A DNA stretch of 64,000 nucleotides, taken from NCBI RefSeq assembly GCF_008124765.1, contig NZ_VNHS01000007.1, forward strand, positions 415,824 through 479,823, read 5' to 3'. Source of the DNA: Paenibacillus methanolicus. Its GTDB lineage: Bacteria > Bacillota > Bacilli > Paenibacillales > Paenibacillaceae. Each line of letters opens with the position of its first letter. The stretch's first letter is position 1. The notes below the pieces were generated by a model that was not told where the DNA came from, did no database searches, and saw only the letters and a program-made list of their open reading frames with translations. Shown in pieces: positions 33,951-42,588 of the stretch. The position numbers were made by a program, and so were the translations under genes.

Positions 33951-36458
33951 GTGAAAGAATGTATTCGCATTAAAGGCGCTCGCGAGAATAATCTCAAGCA
34001 AATCTCGCTATCCATTCCGAAATATAAGCTGGTGGTGCTGACCGGACCGTCAGGCTCCGGCAAATCCACGCTTGCCATGGATACGCTGCAGCGGGAATGC
34101 CAACGGCAATACTTGGAGTCGATGGGCATGAAGTCGGATTCGATTCGCAAACCGAAGGTGGAAGCCATCGAAGGACTGTCTCCCTCGATCAGCGTCGGTC
34201 AACATGCCGCGAACCGCAATCCGAGATCGACCGTCGGAACGGTGACCGATATTTACACGTACGTCCGGTTTATCTATGCCCGGTTGGGAGAACGCATATG
34301 TCCTTCCTGCAGCGGCCGCATTCCGCCGGTCTTCGAGACGACGGGTCCGCTCATGGACGAGGACGAGGATGAGCCGCTGGAACGCCGGACGATCGCTTGC
34401 CCGCACTGCGAGGCCGAGCTCGAGAAGCTGACGATGCAGCACTTCTCCTTCAACAAGCCGGAAGGCGCATGCCCGGCGTGCAGCGGACTAGGTCATGTGG
34501 CGAGCATTAACGAGTCCGCGGTATTCCATCCGGAGCTCAGTCTGCGCGAGGGCGGCGTTGCTTCGCTGAGCGGCGTCCACCGCGACATTCAGATGCGCAT
34601 TCTCGTTGCCGCCGGCAAGCACTATGGCTTCGAGTTTGATGTGGACCAGCCCTTGCATGCGTATGGCGAGGTTCAGCGCGATCTGCTCTATTACGGGGTC
34701 GAGAGCGAGGCGTTCAAGCGGCATTATCCGAGCGTGAAGCCCGTCCAAGGCGCCAAATTCGAAGGCGTCATCCCCGGCTTGTGGCGGCGTTACAAAGAGA
34801 AGGAAGGCGATTCCGGCGGACAAGGGAAAGACGGCTTCTTTCACGAGCAGTCGTGTCCGGAATGCCGCGGCGCCCGGCTGAAGCATGAGATGCGCTTGGT
34901 GCAAGCGGCGGGCGCGACCATCACCGAGGTGTCGGAATGGTCGCTTAGCGAAGTGCATGCATGGACGCGCGAACTGCAAACGGCGATTCCTGCCGAGGGT
35001 CTTCAACTGCTTGAGCCTATTCTCCATGACATGCCGGCAAGGCTGAAGCGGATTATGGACGTCGGACTCGGTTATCTGTCGTTGAGCCGCCAGACGGTCA
35101 CGCTATCAGGCGGGGAATCGCAGCGGCTGCGGCTCGCGTCGCTGCTCGGATCCGGACTGACCGGGGTGCTGTATATTCTCGACGAACCGACGACCGGGCT
35201 TCATCCGAAGGATTCGGCCGGCTTGATCCGGGTGCTGCAGGAGCTTCGCGATCTCGGCAATACCGTTCTTGTCATCGAGCACGATATCGAGATGATGCGC
35301 GCAGCCGACCATATCATCGATATCGGTCCCGGAGCGGGCATATACGGCGGCATGATTACAGGCGAAGGCAGTTTGGAGGATTTGATGGCAAGCGAGCTGT
35401 CGGCGACGGGCGCTTATTTGCGAGATGAACTTCGGCCGGTGCCCCCGCGCGTCCGCAGGCTGGGGAACGGCCATCATTTGACGATCCAAGAAGCCAATGT
35501 CCGCAACGTGAATATCCCCTCCGTCTCCTTCCCGCTTGGCACGCTCACGTCCGTGACGGGCGTATCGGGTTCGGGCAAATCCACGCTCGTCTTCGATATT
35601 CTGGCGAAAGGACATCCGCAGGGGAATGCGCAATCGGGCTGTAAGGTAATCACCGGCTTGGATCAGGCGGGCAGCATCGTCATCGTGGACCAAACGCCGC
35701 TCGCCCGCATGCAGCGCTCGAATGTCGCGACGTATACCGATATGTTCACGCACTTGCGCCAATTGTTCGCCGGCTTGCCGGAAGCCAAAGCAAGGAAGCT
35801 GACCGCGAAGCATTTTTCGACGAATACGCCCGGAGGCCGCTGCGAGACCTGCCAAGGGCTCGGCGTGTTGTCCGTCGATATGAACTTCTTGCCCGACCTT
35901 GAGGTCAGATGCCACGATTGCAAGGGGAGACGATTTACGGACGAAGTGCTTCAGGTCCGGTATCAGGGCTGCTCGATCTCGGATTTGCTGGATATGTCGA
36001 TCCAGGAAAGCCTGTCCGTCCTGCAGTCGGAAACCAAGATTGCGGGACTGATCGCGACGCTGTGCGAGGTTGGACTAGGTTATCTGAAGTGGGGCCAATC
36101 GGTCAAGACATTATCGGGCGGGGAGGGTCAGCGGATTCGGCTGGCCAAAGAGCTGAGCAAGCCTTCCAAGCATCACACGCTATACTTGCTCGACGAGCCG
36201 ACGACGGGGCTTCATCCTTCCGACATCAAACGGCTTCGCGCGCTGCTGGACAAGCTGGTGGATTCGGGCAATACTGTAATCGTGGTCGAGCACAGTCTCG
36301 AACTGATTCGCGAGTCCGATTATGTGATCGATATCGGTCCCGAAGGCGGCGCGGCAGGCGGGCAGCTTGTGGCGGCAGGCACGCCGGAGCAGGTGGCGGA
36401 AGTATCGGCTTCGCATACGGGCGCGTTCTTGAGACAGGTTCTGGCGGAGAGTCGCTGA
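33951..36458 (+). CDS. UvrA-like ABC ATPase (UvrA2/DrrC type)
   Basis: The start is GTG 33951, eight bases after AGAAGGAG (835 aa). Two ABC domains: Walker A GPSGSGKST near residue 31 with signature LSGGESQRLRLASLLGSGLT and LYILDEPTTGLHPKD, then GVSGSGKST near 542 with LSGGEGQRIRLAKELSK and LYLLDEPTTGLHPSD. Cys motifs CPSC, CPHC, CPAC and CETC...CHDC keep zinc modules. The protein is about 110 residues shorter than housekeeping UvrA, and the region after the first Walker A that binds UvrB is reduced. This is the class linked to resistance against DNA-binding drugs. MarR control supports an inducible resistance role. Confidence 0.88.
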   Translation: MKECIRIKGARENNLKQISLSIPKYKLVVLTGPSGSGKSTLAMDTLQRECQRQYLESMGMKSDSIRKPKVEAIEGLSPSISVGQHAANRNPRSTVGTVTDIYTYVRFIYARLGERICPSCSGRIPPVFETTGPLMDEDEDEPLERRTIACPHCEAELEKLTMQHFSFNKPEGACPACSGLGHVASINESAVFHPELSLREGGVASLSGVHRDIQMRILVAAGKHYGFEFDVDQPLHAYGEVQRDLLYYGVESEAFKRHYPSVKPVQGAKFEGVIPGLWRRYKEKEGDSGGQGKDGFFHEQSCPECRGARLKHEMRLVQAAGATITEVSEWSLSEVHAWTRELQTAIPAEGLQLLEPILHDMPARLKRIMDVGLGYLSLSRQTVTLSGGESQRLRLASLLGSGLTGVLYILDEPTTGLHPKDSAGLIRVLQELRDLGNTVLVIEHDIEMMRAADHIIDIGPGAGIYGGMITGEGSLEDLMASELSATGAYLRDELRPVPPRVRRLGNGHHLTIQEANVRNVNIPSVSFPLGTLTSVTGVSGSGKSTLVFDILAKGHPQGNAQSGCKVITGLDQAGSIVIVDQTPLARMQRSNVATYTDMFTHLRQLFAGLPEAKARKLTAKHFSTNTPGGRCETCQGLGVLSVDMNFLPDLEVRCHDCKGRRFTDEVLQVRYQGCSISDLLDMSIQESLSVLQSETKIAGLIATLCEVGLGYLKWGQSVKTLSGGEGQRIRLAKELSKPSKHHTLYLLDEPTTGLHPSDIKRLRALLDKLVDSGNTVIVVEHSLELIRESDYVIDIGPEGGAAGGQLVAAGTPEQVAEVSASHTGAFLRQVLAESR

Positions 36459-36531
36459 TCGGCCTTGCGCGAGACGACGCCGTATAATGCGGGTACATGG
36501 CCGGCGGACAGTTGAATTCATGCTGAGATAG

Positions 36532-36563
36532 ACCTGCAATTCGCGCCGAATTGCAGGTTTTTT
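36532..36563 (+). terminator. Intrinsic terminator of the UvrA-like gene
   Basis: ACCTGCAATTC/GAATTGCAGGT around GCGCC, followed by a run of T. Confidence 0.9.
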
Positions 36564-36657
36564 CATGCTTGGGAAGCGGTTATTGGAATGACTTCCGCAC
36601 TTGACTCGATTATAGTGCCGACCGACCCCATGCAGACTGGCTATCCCAACACGTCGG

Positions 36658-36686
36658 TTGACAAATTCGGGAAACATGAATATGAT
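36658..36686 (+). promoter_or_regulatory. Flavodoxin promoter
   Basis: TTGACA, 17-bp spacer, TATGAT. The predicted start point (near 36693) lies inside the Fur box. Confidence 0.8.
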
Positions 36687-36690
36687 TTAT

Positions 36691-36709
36691 GATAATGAGA
36701 ATCATTATC
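36691..36709. promoter_or_regulatory. Fur box
   Basis: GATAATGAGAATCATTATC matches the 19-bp Fur consensus GATAATGATAATCATTATC at 18 positions. It covers the transcription start, so iron-loaded Fur would shut the flavodoxin operon off. Confidence 0.92.
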
Positions 36710-36732
36710 ACTTAATGCATGGAGGTTACGCA

Positions 36733-37185
36733 ATGTCTTCGATTTTAGTTGTTTACGCAAGCCTGACCGGCAATACGGAAGAAGCGGCGGAAATTATCGC
36801 CGCGGCCGCTCGGGAAGCCGGCGCCGATACGGTGCTCAAGGAAGCATTCGATGCGAACGCGGAAGAACTGCTGCAATACGACGGCATTATCATTGGCGCA
36901 TATACATGGGGCGACGGGGAGCTGCCCGACGAGTTCCTCGATTTCTACGAAGGCATGGAAAGATTGGATTTGACGGGCAAGAAGGCGGCGGTATTCGGCT
37001 CCGGCGATACGTCGTACGCGATCTATTGCGGCGCGGTCGATACGATCGAGAACAAGCTGAAGGAGCTCGGCGCGGAAGTGGCATGCGAGAGCCTGAAATT
37101 CGAATACGGCGCTTCCTCGGGCGAGAAGGAGCGGGCGGCCGAGATGGGCAAGCTGATGGCCGGACTCCTGTCGGTCGCCACATGA
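36733..37185 (+). CDS. Short-chain flavodoxin, Fur-controlled
   Basis: The start ATG 36733 follows GGAGG (150 aa). The FMN phosphate loop is SLTGNTEEA; the isoalloxazine loops are GAYTWGDGELPDEF and GSGDTSYAIYCGAV, typical of short-chain flavodoxins like B. subtilis YkuN/YkuP. It replaces ferredoxin as an electron carrier when iron is scarce, which agrees with the Fur box. The stop overlaps the start of the next gene (ATGA), so that protein is made together with it. Confidence 0.94.
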   Translation: MSSILVVYASLTGNTEEAAEIIAAAAREAGADTVLKEAFDANAEELLQYDGIIIGAYTWGDGELPDEFLDFYEGMERLDLTGKKAAVFGSGDTSYAIYCGAVDTIENKLKELGAEVACESLKFEYGASSGEKERAAEMGKLMAGLLSVAT

Positions 37186-37862
37186 AGCAGGACGAAATCC
37201 GGAGCGGCGACCTTCAAACGATGGATCCTCTCGTCCGCTTGGAGGACGATGTCATGGAGCGGATGCTGCGCGGGGAACGGCGCCCGGCGGCCAACAAGCC
37301 TTGGAAGCAGATCGTGCTCGAGTCGGCGTGCGCCTGCCTGTTCGACGTGCTTGGCGGCGGAAGCACGGCGGCGCGCGCGAAGCAGCTGGAGATGGCGGTC
37401 ATTCGCAGGTGGAGCCGAAGGTATGAACGTTTTCATACGCCCGAGCATTTTTTGCTGACCCGGGAGTCGGTCGTCGGTCGCATGAGCGACTATATAGAGC
37501 GGCTTGCGGGCGCCGTCCCGATCGTGCTGTTCGAAACGTTCGTCCACTACTTGCCGGAGCTGGACATGGAGGTCAAGCAGACGTTTCACCTCGTGCTGCA
37601 GGATGAGACGGGGCAAGGCGGCATGGCCGTTCATAAGCTGATCGTGGACGAATCGCCGGAGGCGCTCGAGCTGTACGCGCGCATGACGACCGTGTATTTC
37701 CGGGCGCTGTACGGCGCGATGCCGTCCCGGATCGAAGCGGTGTCGCTGCTGACGGGCAACGTCTATGAATGGCGTCCCTACGAGGCCTATTGGCAGGCGT
37801 CGGTCGACTATTTGCAGGTCGTCAAGAGCATGCTCGCGGCGCCTGCCGGCATCGCGCACTAG
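37182..37862 (+). CDS. Unknown protein translationally coupled to flavodoxin
   Basis: Starts within the flavodoxin stop (ATGA at 37182), 226 aa. I do not recognise a family. The sequence is soluble-looking with aromatic-rich stretches (VLFETFVHYLPELDMEVKQT, YWQASVDYLQVVKSML) and no membrane helix. It contains few cysteines (CACLF near the middle). Coupling to a Fur-controlled flavodoxin suggests a function in iron-limited redox metabolism, but no reaction can be proposed. A terminator follows. Confidence 0.75.
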   Translation: MKQDEIRSGDLQTMDPLVRLEDDVMERMLRGERRPAANKPWKQIVLESACACLFDVLGGGSTAARAKQLEMAVIRRWSRRYERFHTPEHFLLTRESVVGRMSDYIERLAGAVPIVLFETFVHYLPELDMEVKQTFHLVLQDETGQGGMAVHKLIVDESPEALELYARMTTVYFRALYGAMPSRIEAVSLLTGNVYEWRPYEAYWQASVDYLQVVKSMLAAPAGIAH

Positions 37863-37922
37863 CTGGCCGTTGGTCATTGGCGATGATGCTGCCGCAGACG
37901 AGTAGCGCTAGAGCTCCAGCAT

Positions 37923-37966
37923 AAGAGGTGCCCCCGTCATGCGGATGACGTTCGGGCGCTTCTTTT
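37923..37966 (+). terminator. Terminator of the flavodoxin operon
   Basis: GGTGCCC with GGGCGC and an inner GTCAT/ATGAC stem, then TTCTTTTCGTTT. Confidence 0.75.
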
Positions 37967-38044
37967 CGTTTGGCCGTCGAGTTGGCGTTTGCCGAAATGT
38001 GGTTGCAACTACCGAATGGGCGTGCTATATTTTTTACGAACTAG

Positions 38045-38058
38045 TATAACGTTTAACA
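38045..38058. promoter_or_regulatory. LacI-type operator at its own promoter
   Basis: TATAACGTTTAACA differs by one base from the core TTAAACGTTTAA found three times before 39860. It lies 52 bp before the lacI-type gene. Confidence 0.65.
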
Positions 38059-38109
38059 AGACGCGACGAGGCATGAGTATGCTCATCGCGCAGCAAGCAG
38101 GGGGCATTC

Positions 38110-39087
38110 ATGACGACGTTGAAGGATATCGCCAAACATGCAAATGTAAGCGTTGCCACCGTTTCGAAGTATTTAAGTCTCGATCTGGCGGTCAAGAAGG
38201 AGACCGAAGCGCGCATCCAAGCCGCGATCAAGGAGCTTGGTTACGTGCCCAACGTGGTGGCCAAGGCGCTGAAACGCAAGGAGACGTTCAATGTCGCGGT
38301 CATCGTGCCGAAGATCAACAATCTGTACTATTCGGAGATTACCTCCGGCATCAGCCAGACGCTCGGCAAGCAGCATTACAATCTGTTCATCTACGAAGTA
38401 GACCAGCTCAATCTGGACGAAGGCGAAATTTTGCAGCTGATGCGCGAGAATATGATCGCCGGCATTATTTTCATCGGCTTGTTCTCGGATGAATCGTTCA
38501 AGGAATCGATTCGCGCGGCGGTCGAGTGGGAGATCCCGGTGGTGTATGCCAATCGGTATATCTCGTTCGACGGATTCCCACTGTTGTACCCTGATCTCGT
38601 GCAAGCGAGCAAGCTCGGGACGGCATATTTGGCATCGAAAGGGAGACGCCGGATTGCGCTCGTCCACAAGCGGCTGCCGGATCGTCTGCTGGAGTTGTTC
38701 GCGAAAGGGTATCGCCAGGCGATCGAAGAAGACGGCGAGCCGCTGCTGGTGGCGATCGAGGAGGGCATGGAGCTCTCGGAGTCGGTCATCCCCGCGCTTG
38801 CGGAGAACCGGATCGACGGCGTGTTCGTGCTCAATGAATTGAGCGCGGTCTATTTGGCCAAAGCGCTGACGAAGGCGAATATTCGCATTCCCGAAGATAT
38901 GGCCGTGCTGAGCCTGGGCAATTCGCTCATTTCGCAAATCTCGACCCCGGAGCTAACGTGCATCGACTTGCAGAACCGGGAACTGGGCATTCGCAGCGCC
39001 GAGATCATTTTAAGCCAGATCCGCAAGCAGGCGTTCAAACCGGTGACGGTGCTCGAACCGTCCATCGTGGAGCGCGGCTCCGTCTAA
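38110..39087 (+). CDS. LacI family transcriptional repressor
   Basis: A 325-residue regulator with the N-terminal LacI helix-turn-helix and hinge (TLKDIAKHANVSVATVSKYL, ALKRKETFNVAVIVPKINN) and a periplasmic-binding-protein-like sensor domain. ATG start; a GGGGG run is the only ribosome-like site. An operator-like palindrome lies before its own gene, and three perfect copies lie before the adenine-deaminase-like gene 770 bp downstream. It therefore probably represses itself and that operon in response to a small ligand, perhaps a nucleobase or nucleoside (inference). Confidence 0.93.
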   Translation: MTTLKDIAKHANVSVATVSKYLSLDLAVKKETEARIQAAIKELGYVPNVVAKALKRKETFNVAVIVPKINNLYYSEITSGISQTLGKQHYNLFIYEVDQLNLDEGEILQLMRENMIAGIIFIGLFSDESFKESIRAAVEWEIPVVYANRYISFDGFPLLYPDLVQASKLGTAYLASKGRRRIALVHKRLPDRLLELFAKGYRQAIEEDGEPLLVAIEEGMELSESVIPALAENRIDGVFVLNELSAVYLAKALTKANIRIPEDMAVLSLGNSLISQISTPELTCIDLQNRELGIRSAEIILSQIRKQAFKPVTVLEPSIVERGSV

Positions 39088-39142
39088 GGAGCGGCGCTGG
39101 ACGGGGAGAATGGCGGTGTCCGGCAATGATTGGTGAACGTAC

Positions 39143-39387
39143 CGATGGTTAGTCGCGCAATAGTGGTTCCAGCAGACTATTGGTAATCGTGCCAGTGACT
39201 TGCGGCGAAATAGTGGGGTCTAGTCGACTATTGGCGGTCGTATCATCGTCCAGCAACGAAATAATGGTACCCAGCCGACTATTGATGAACTCACCTGTGC
39301 CTAGTAGGGCGATAGTGGCTTCTAACCCACTATCGGCTGTCGTATTGATGGTTAGTCGAACAATGGCCGTGCTCAGACGACTTTCCA
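39143..39387. repeat. 51-bp imperfect tandem repeat, about five units, each a hairpin
   Basis: Aligned points fall at 39159, 39209, 39260, 39311 and 39362. The first three units pair AATAGT (or AATAAT) with ACTATT 17-18 bases later. In unit 4 both arms change together (GATAGTGG with CCACTATC), a compensatory change that keeps the stem. Unit 5 is degenerate. Because 51 bases is 17 codons, both strands stay open, but no ribosome site precedes either frame. Confidence 0.8.
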
Positions 39388-39440
39388 ATGGAAAATCACC
39401 TTAGCTGCTATCTGGTTGTAGCCTTTTTTATACCCACTTA

Positions 39441-39452
39441 TTAAACGTTTAA
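39441..39452. promoter_or_regulatory. LacI-type operator 1
   Basis: Perfect palindrome TTAAACGTTTAA. Confidence 0.8.
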
Positions 39453-39535
39453 CAAAGGGGTTCTTATCAACAAGAAACGAACCCTGAATAAAAGATACGC
39501 ACAATTCCGAATTAACGTTCACGCATTAGCATTTA

Positions 39536-39547
39536 TTAAACGTTTAA
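39536..39547. promoter_or_regulatory. LacI-type operator 2
   Basis: Perfect palindrome TTAAACGTTTAA, 95 bp after operator 1. Confidence 0.8.
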
Positions 39548-39751
39548 CATGGAAGGTTCAACGGATTTTTTTCATTAATTTCACCACTTGAATCATTCAC
39601 GCTGGCTGATTGTGCCATCCGCATGTCTTGGTTGTTCGTACAGACATGATTGTTTGTAACACCGCATTGCATGTTCTCAAATTGCTTAACGTAAAACTCA
39701 CAGCCATCCAACTAATTCCGCCATTCGTTTGTACCACACGCATACCATTTA

Positions 39752-39763
39752 TTAAACGTTTAA
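39752..39763. promoter_or_regulatory. LacI-type operator 3
   Basis: Perfect palindrome TTAAACGTTTAA, 216 bp after operator 2 and 96 bp before the amidohydrolase start. The spacing would allow looping between sites. Confidence 0.8.
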
Positions 39764-39859
39764 TAACAACAATCGAACAACACAATCTTCGATAAGCCCA
39801 GTGCCGAGCCCCGCTCGCCTCTGCTTATATACAATCATCCGCGAAAGGAAGAACGCACC

Positions 39860-41599
39860 ATGAAACAAGCCGAAACCGAAACTCAGCAGTCGCAGCTCGC
39901 CAACGTCCGCGCCATTTTCGAGGTACTGGCCGGAGACCGGGAAGCCGACCTTCTGCTCCGCAATCTGAACATCCTCGACGTGCACGGGGAGACCGTCTAC
40001 CAAGGGTCGATTCTCGTCTACGACAAGCGCATCGTGGCGCTGAATCCGGACGAATCCGCAATTCGGGTGAAGGAAATCTTCGACGGGCAGGGGCTGTACG
40101 CGATTCCCGGGCTGATCGACGCGCATCTGCATTTCGAGTCGCAGCTTGCCCACCCGACGGCGCTGGCCGAGGCGATGGTGCCGTGCGGCACGACGACGAT
40201 TTTCGCAGAGTGTCTCGACCTGCTCAGCGCGGCCGGAGACGACGGAGTGCGGGCGGCCCAGCTCTTGTTCCGCGATTATGACAAGCTGCCGTATCGGCTG
40301 TACGCGTTCGCGCCGGGCAAGAAGACGGCAGCCTGGGTTACCAAGGAAGTGCTAGAGATGGAGCCGGTTATCGGGCTTGGGGAATTCGAGCATTTTACGT
40401 ACAGCAAAGGGGACGAGGACGACTTCCGCAAAGCCGCCTGGGTGCGGGCGAAGGGCGGCTTCATGAACGGCCATTGGGGCTTGACCGCGCTGCCCGACAT
40501 GGTGCTGAACTATTTGCCGGCGATCGGGGTGTCCAACAACCACGACGTGTGGAACGGCGACGATATCGCCAAGAGCATCCGCTACGGCTTCCCGACCCAG
40601 ATCAAATTCGGCGTCGGCAGCAGCGAGGTAATCAAGACGCTGCTTCGTTCGATCGTCGACCGCAAATTCCCAACGGAGAACTTCATGCTGTGCACGGACA
40701 ACATTTCGATCGAGCGGCTGCAGAAGATGGGGCATATGGACTGGATCATTTCGCTCTGCGCGGAGATGGGCATCAGTCCGATCAAGGCGATCAAGATGGC
40801 GACCTACAACACGGCCAAATCCTATAACATGGACGACCGCATCGGTTCCCTGACGCCGGGCCGGTTCGCGGACATCGTCTTGACCGACAGCCTCTCCAGC
40901 ATCAACCCGCGGTATGTATTCAAGGACGGCGAGTTGATCGCCAAGGACCGGAAGCTGCTGAAGAACGCGGACACCGACTACTCCGCCATGTGCACGCCGG
41001 GGGTGCCGGGCGCGGATGATCTGAAGCCGGAGGAGCTGGACCTTGCGCCGCTCGAACTGTCCGAGGACGGCACGCTGGCGAAGGTGTATCTGTTCGACGT
41101 GTACGGACGCGGGCATGCGAAGTTCTATCAAGAGGTGTGGGTGCCGTTCCAGGGCGGCAAGGTGGTGCCGGAATACGAGGGCGAGCGCTTCAGTCGGTTA
41201 TCCGTCATTCGCCGTTATGCGGACGGCAATCGGCATGTTGTGAACGGTCTGTTCAAAGGCGTATATGCGGAGCGCGGCGCGGTCGCGACTTCGTTCCCGG
41301 CTCCGATCCCGTATTTCGTCGTCGTCGGGCAGGATAGCGAGGAGATGCATTACTGCGTCCAAGAGGTCGACAAGTATTCCGGCGCCTGCATCGTCACGGA
41401 GGACCACATGCACAAAAGCGTGATGCCGATCGAAATCTATGGCATGATGGCGAATATGACCGTGGACGAGTTGACGTCCAGCGCGGCCGCGATCGACAGT
41501 GCTTTGGAGGATCTGGGCAACCGCAACGAGGGCGAGCCGGTCGTGAACAAGCTGCTCAGCCTGTTCATTTCGCTTCACCGCTTCCGCTTCATGCAATAG
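39860..41599 (+). CDS. Adenine-deaminase-like amidohydrolase (diverged)
   Basis: A 579-residue metal-dependent hydrolase. ATG start behind AAAGGAAG. The metal motif HLHFES and PCGTTTIFAE match the AdeC/YerA group. Later motifs differ from classical AdeC: NGHWGL stands where EGHAPGL is usual, and CTDN replaces CTDD. The C-terminal part keeps the AdeC-specific domain (GPIPYFVVVGQ-like AAPIPYFVVVGQ, ending HRFRFMQ). It may deaminate adenine or a related base; altered active-site residues make another substrate possible. It is followed by a membrane-protein gene and preceded by three LacI-type operators. Confidence 0.8.
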   Translation: MKQAETETQQSQLANVRAIFEVLAGDREADLLLRNLNILDVHGETVYQGSILVYDKRIVALNPDESAIRVKEIFDGQGLYAIPGLIDAHLHFESQLAHPTALAEAMVPCGTTTIFAECLDLLSAAGDDGVRAAQLLFRDYDKLPYRLYAFAPGKKTAAWVTKEVLEMEPVIGLGEFEHFTYSKGDEDDFRKAAWVRAKGGFMNGHWGLTALPDMVLNYLPAIGVSNNHDVWNGDDIAKSIRYGFPTQIKFGVGSSEVIKTLLRSIVDRKFPTENFMLCTDNISIERLQKMGHMDWIISLCAEMGISPIKAIKMATYNTAKSYNMDDRIGSLTPGRFADIVLTDSLSSINPRYVFKDGELIAKDRKLLKNADTDYSAMCTPGVPGADDLKPEELDLAPLELSEDGTLAKVYLFDVYGRGHAKFYQEVWVPFQGGKVVPEYEGERFSRLSVIRRYADGNRHVVNGLFKGVYAERGAVATSFPAPIPYFVVVGQDSEEMHYCVQEVDKYSGACIVTEDHMHKSVMPIEIYGMMANMTVDELTSSAAAIDSALEDLGNRNEGEPVVNKLLSLFISLHRFRFMQ

Positions 41600-41765
41600 C
41601 AGCCCGGCGCCGTTCTCGGCCGCGCAACGCTTTTCTTATTCTTGTTTGCAAGCAACAGCCCGCAACCGTTGAACTGGGGGGTTCTCGGTGAACGCTGCAG
41701 CGCATCATTCCCTGCTTTAGAGGCTTCGCGGAAAATAAACTATTGACGTGAAAGAGGGATGGACT

Positions 41766-42467
41766 ATGCAAAACAATACGGGTATCACCGAGATGAATAG
41801 CAGCGACAGCGTCATGAAGCGATGGATCGTCTATTTGGCGGGTATCTATATTTTGACGCTGGGGATCAGTCTGGCCATTCGGGCCGGCATCGGCATTTCG
41901 CCGCAGAGCAGTTTGACGCGGACGATGACGCTCATTTTTCCCGGTATGTCGCAGGGCACGTTCTCGTTCTTATTGGAGCTCGTCATGCTCGTTCTATCGT
42001 ATTTCGTCATGCCGAAGGAATTCAAACTCAAATACATAGCCGGGTTAATCCCGGCCCTTGCGCTGAGCGTGTTCCTGGATTTAAATTTGGAGCTGACGAG
42101 CTTCATCCATCTGGATGCGTATGCGGTCAAAGTGGCGCTGCTCGCCTTCGCGGACGCGGCGCTCGCGTTCGGGCTGTTCCTCATGATTCAGGCGAACCTG
42201 GTGCTGATCCCGGTCGACTTGTTCGTGAACACGGTCGTCAAGCGCATTCAGAAGAAATGGGGCAACGTGAAGACGGTATTCGACTGCTCGCTGCTCGTCA
42301 TCTCGGCCTGTGTCGGGCTGTTGTGGCTCGGCGAAGTCAAGTTCATCCGCGAAGGCACGATTATCAACGCGATTCTGGTCGGGCAGTATATCAAGCTGTA
42401 TGCGTATCTCTTGAGAAGAGCGAAGGCGAAGTCGGCGAACGAAGGATCGACGATCGCGAAAGGGTAA
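41766..42467 (+). CDS. YczE/YitT-like integral membrane protein
   Basis: ATG 41766 after GAGGGATGG (233 aa). About five hydrophobic helices; the opening VYLAGIYILTLGISLAIRAG and IGISPQSSLTRTM match the YczE/YyaS/YitT family. Function is unknown in general. It lies 166 bp after the deaminase-like gene, without a terminator that I can see between them. It may import or export the substrate or product of that enzyme (inference). Confidence 0.82.
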   Translation: MQNNTGITEMNSSDSVMKRWIVYLAGIYILTLGISLAIRAGIGISPQSSLTRTMTLIFPGMSQGTFSFLLELVMLVLSYFVMPKEFKLKYIAGLIPALALSVFLDLNLELTSFIHLDAYAVKVALLAFADAALAFGLFLMIQANLVLIPVDLFVNTVVKRIQKKWGNVKTVFDCSLLVISACVGLLWLGEVKFIREGTIINAILVGQYIKLYAYLLRRAKAKSANEGSTIAKG

Positions 42468-42545
42468 AATGAAAGCGTTCTCGGTCGAGAAACAGCTTCG
42501 CCCGGGCGGCCTTGTCCGGCGCGAGGCATGACGCGACGCAGCAAA

Positions 42546-42583
42546 AATAACCGGGGAGGCCGCGTTCGGCTTCCCCGGTTATT
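42546..42583. terminator. Bidirectional terminator
   Basis: AATAACCGGGGA pairs with TCCCCGGTTATT around a GC-rich inner stem, between convergent genes. Confidence 0.88.
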
Positions 42584-42588
42584 CGCGT

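Noticed and set aside
39149..39404. Open frames on both strands across the 51-bp tandem array
   Set aside because: 51 bp is a multiple of three, so frames stay open by arithmetic; no ribosome site and no conserved peptide pattern beyond the repeat.
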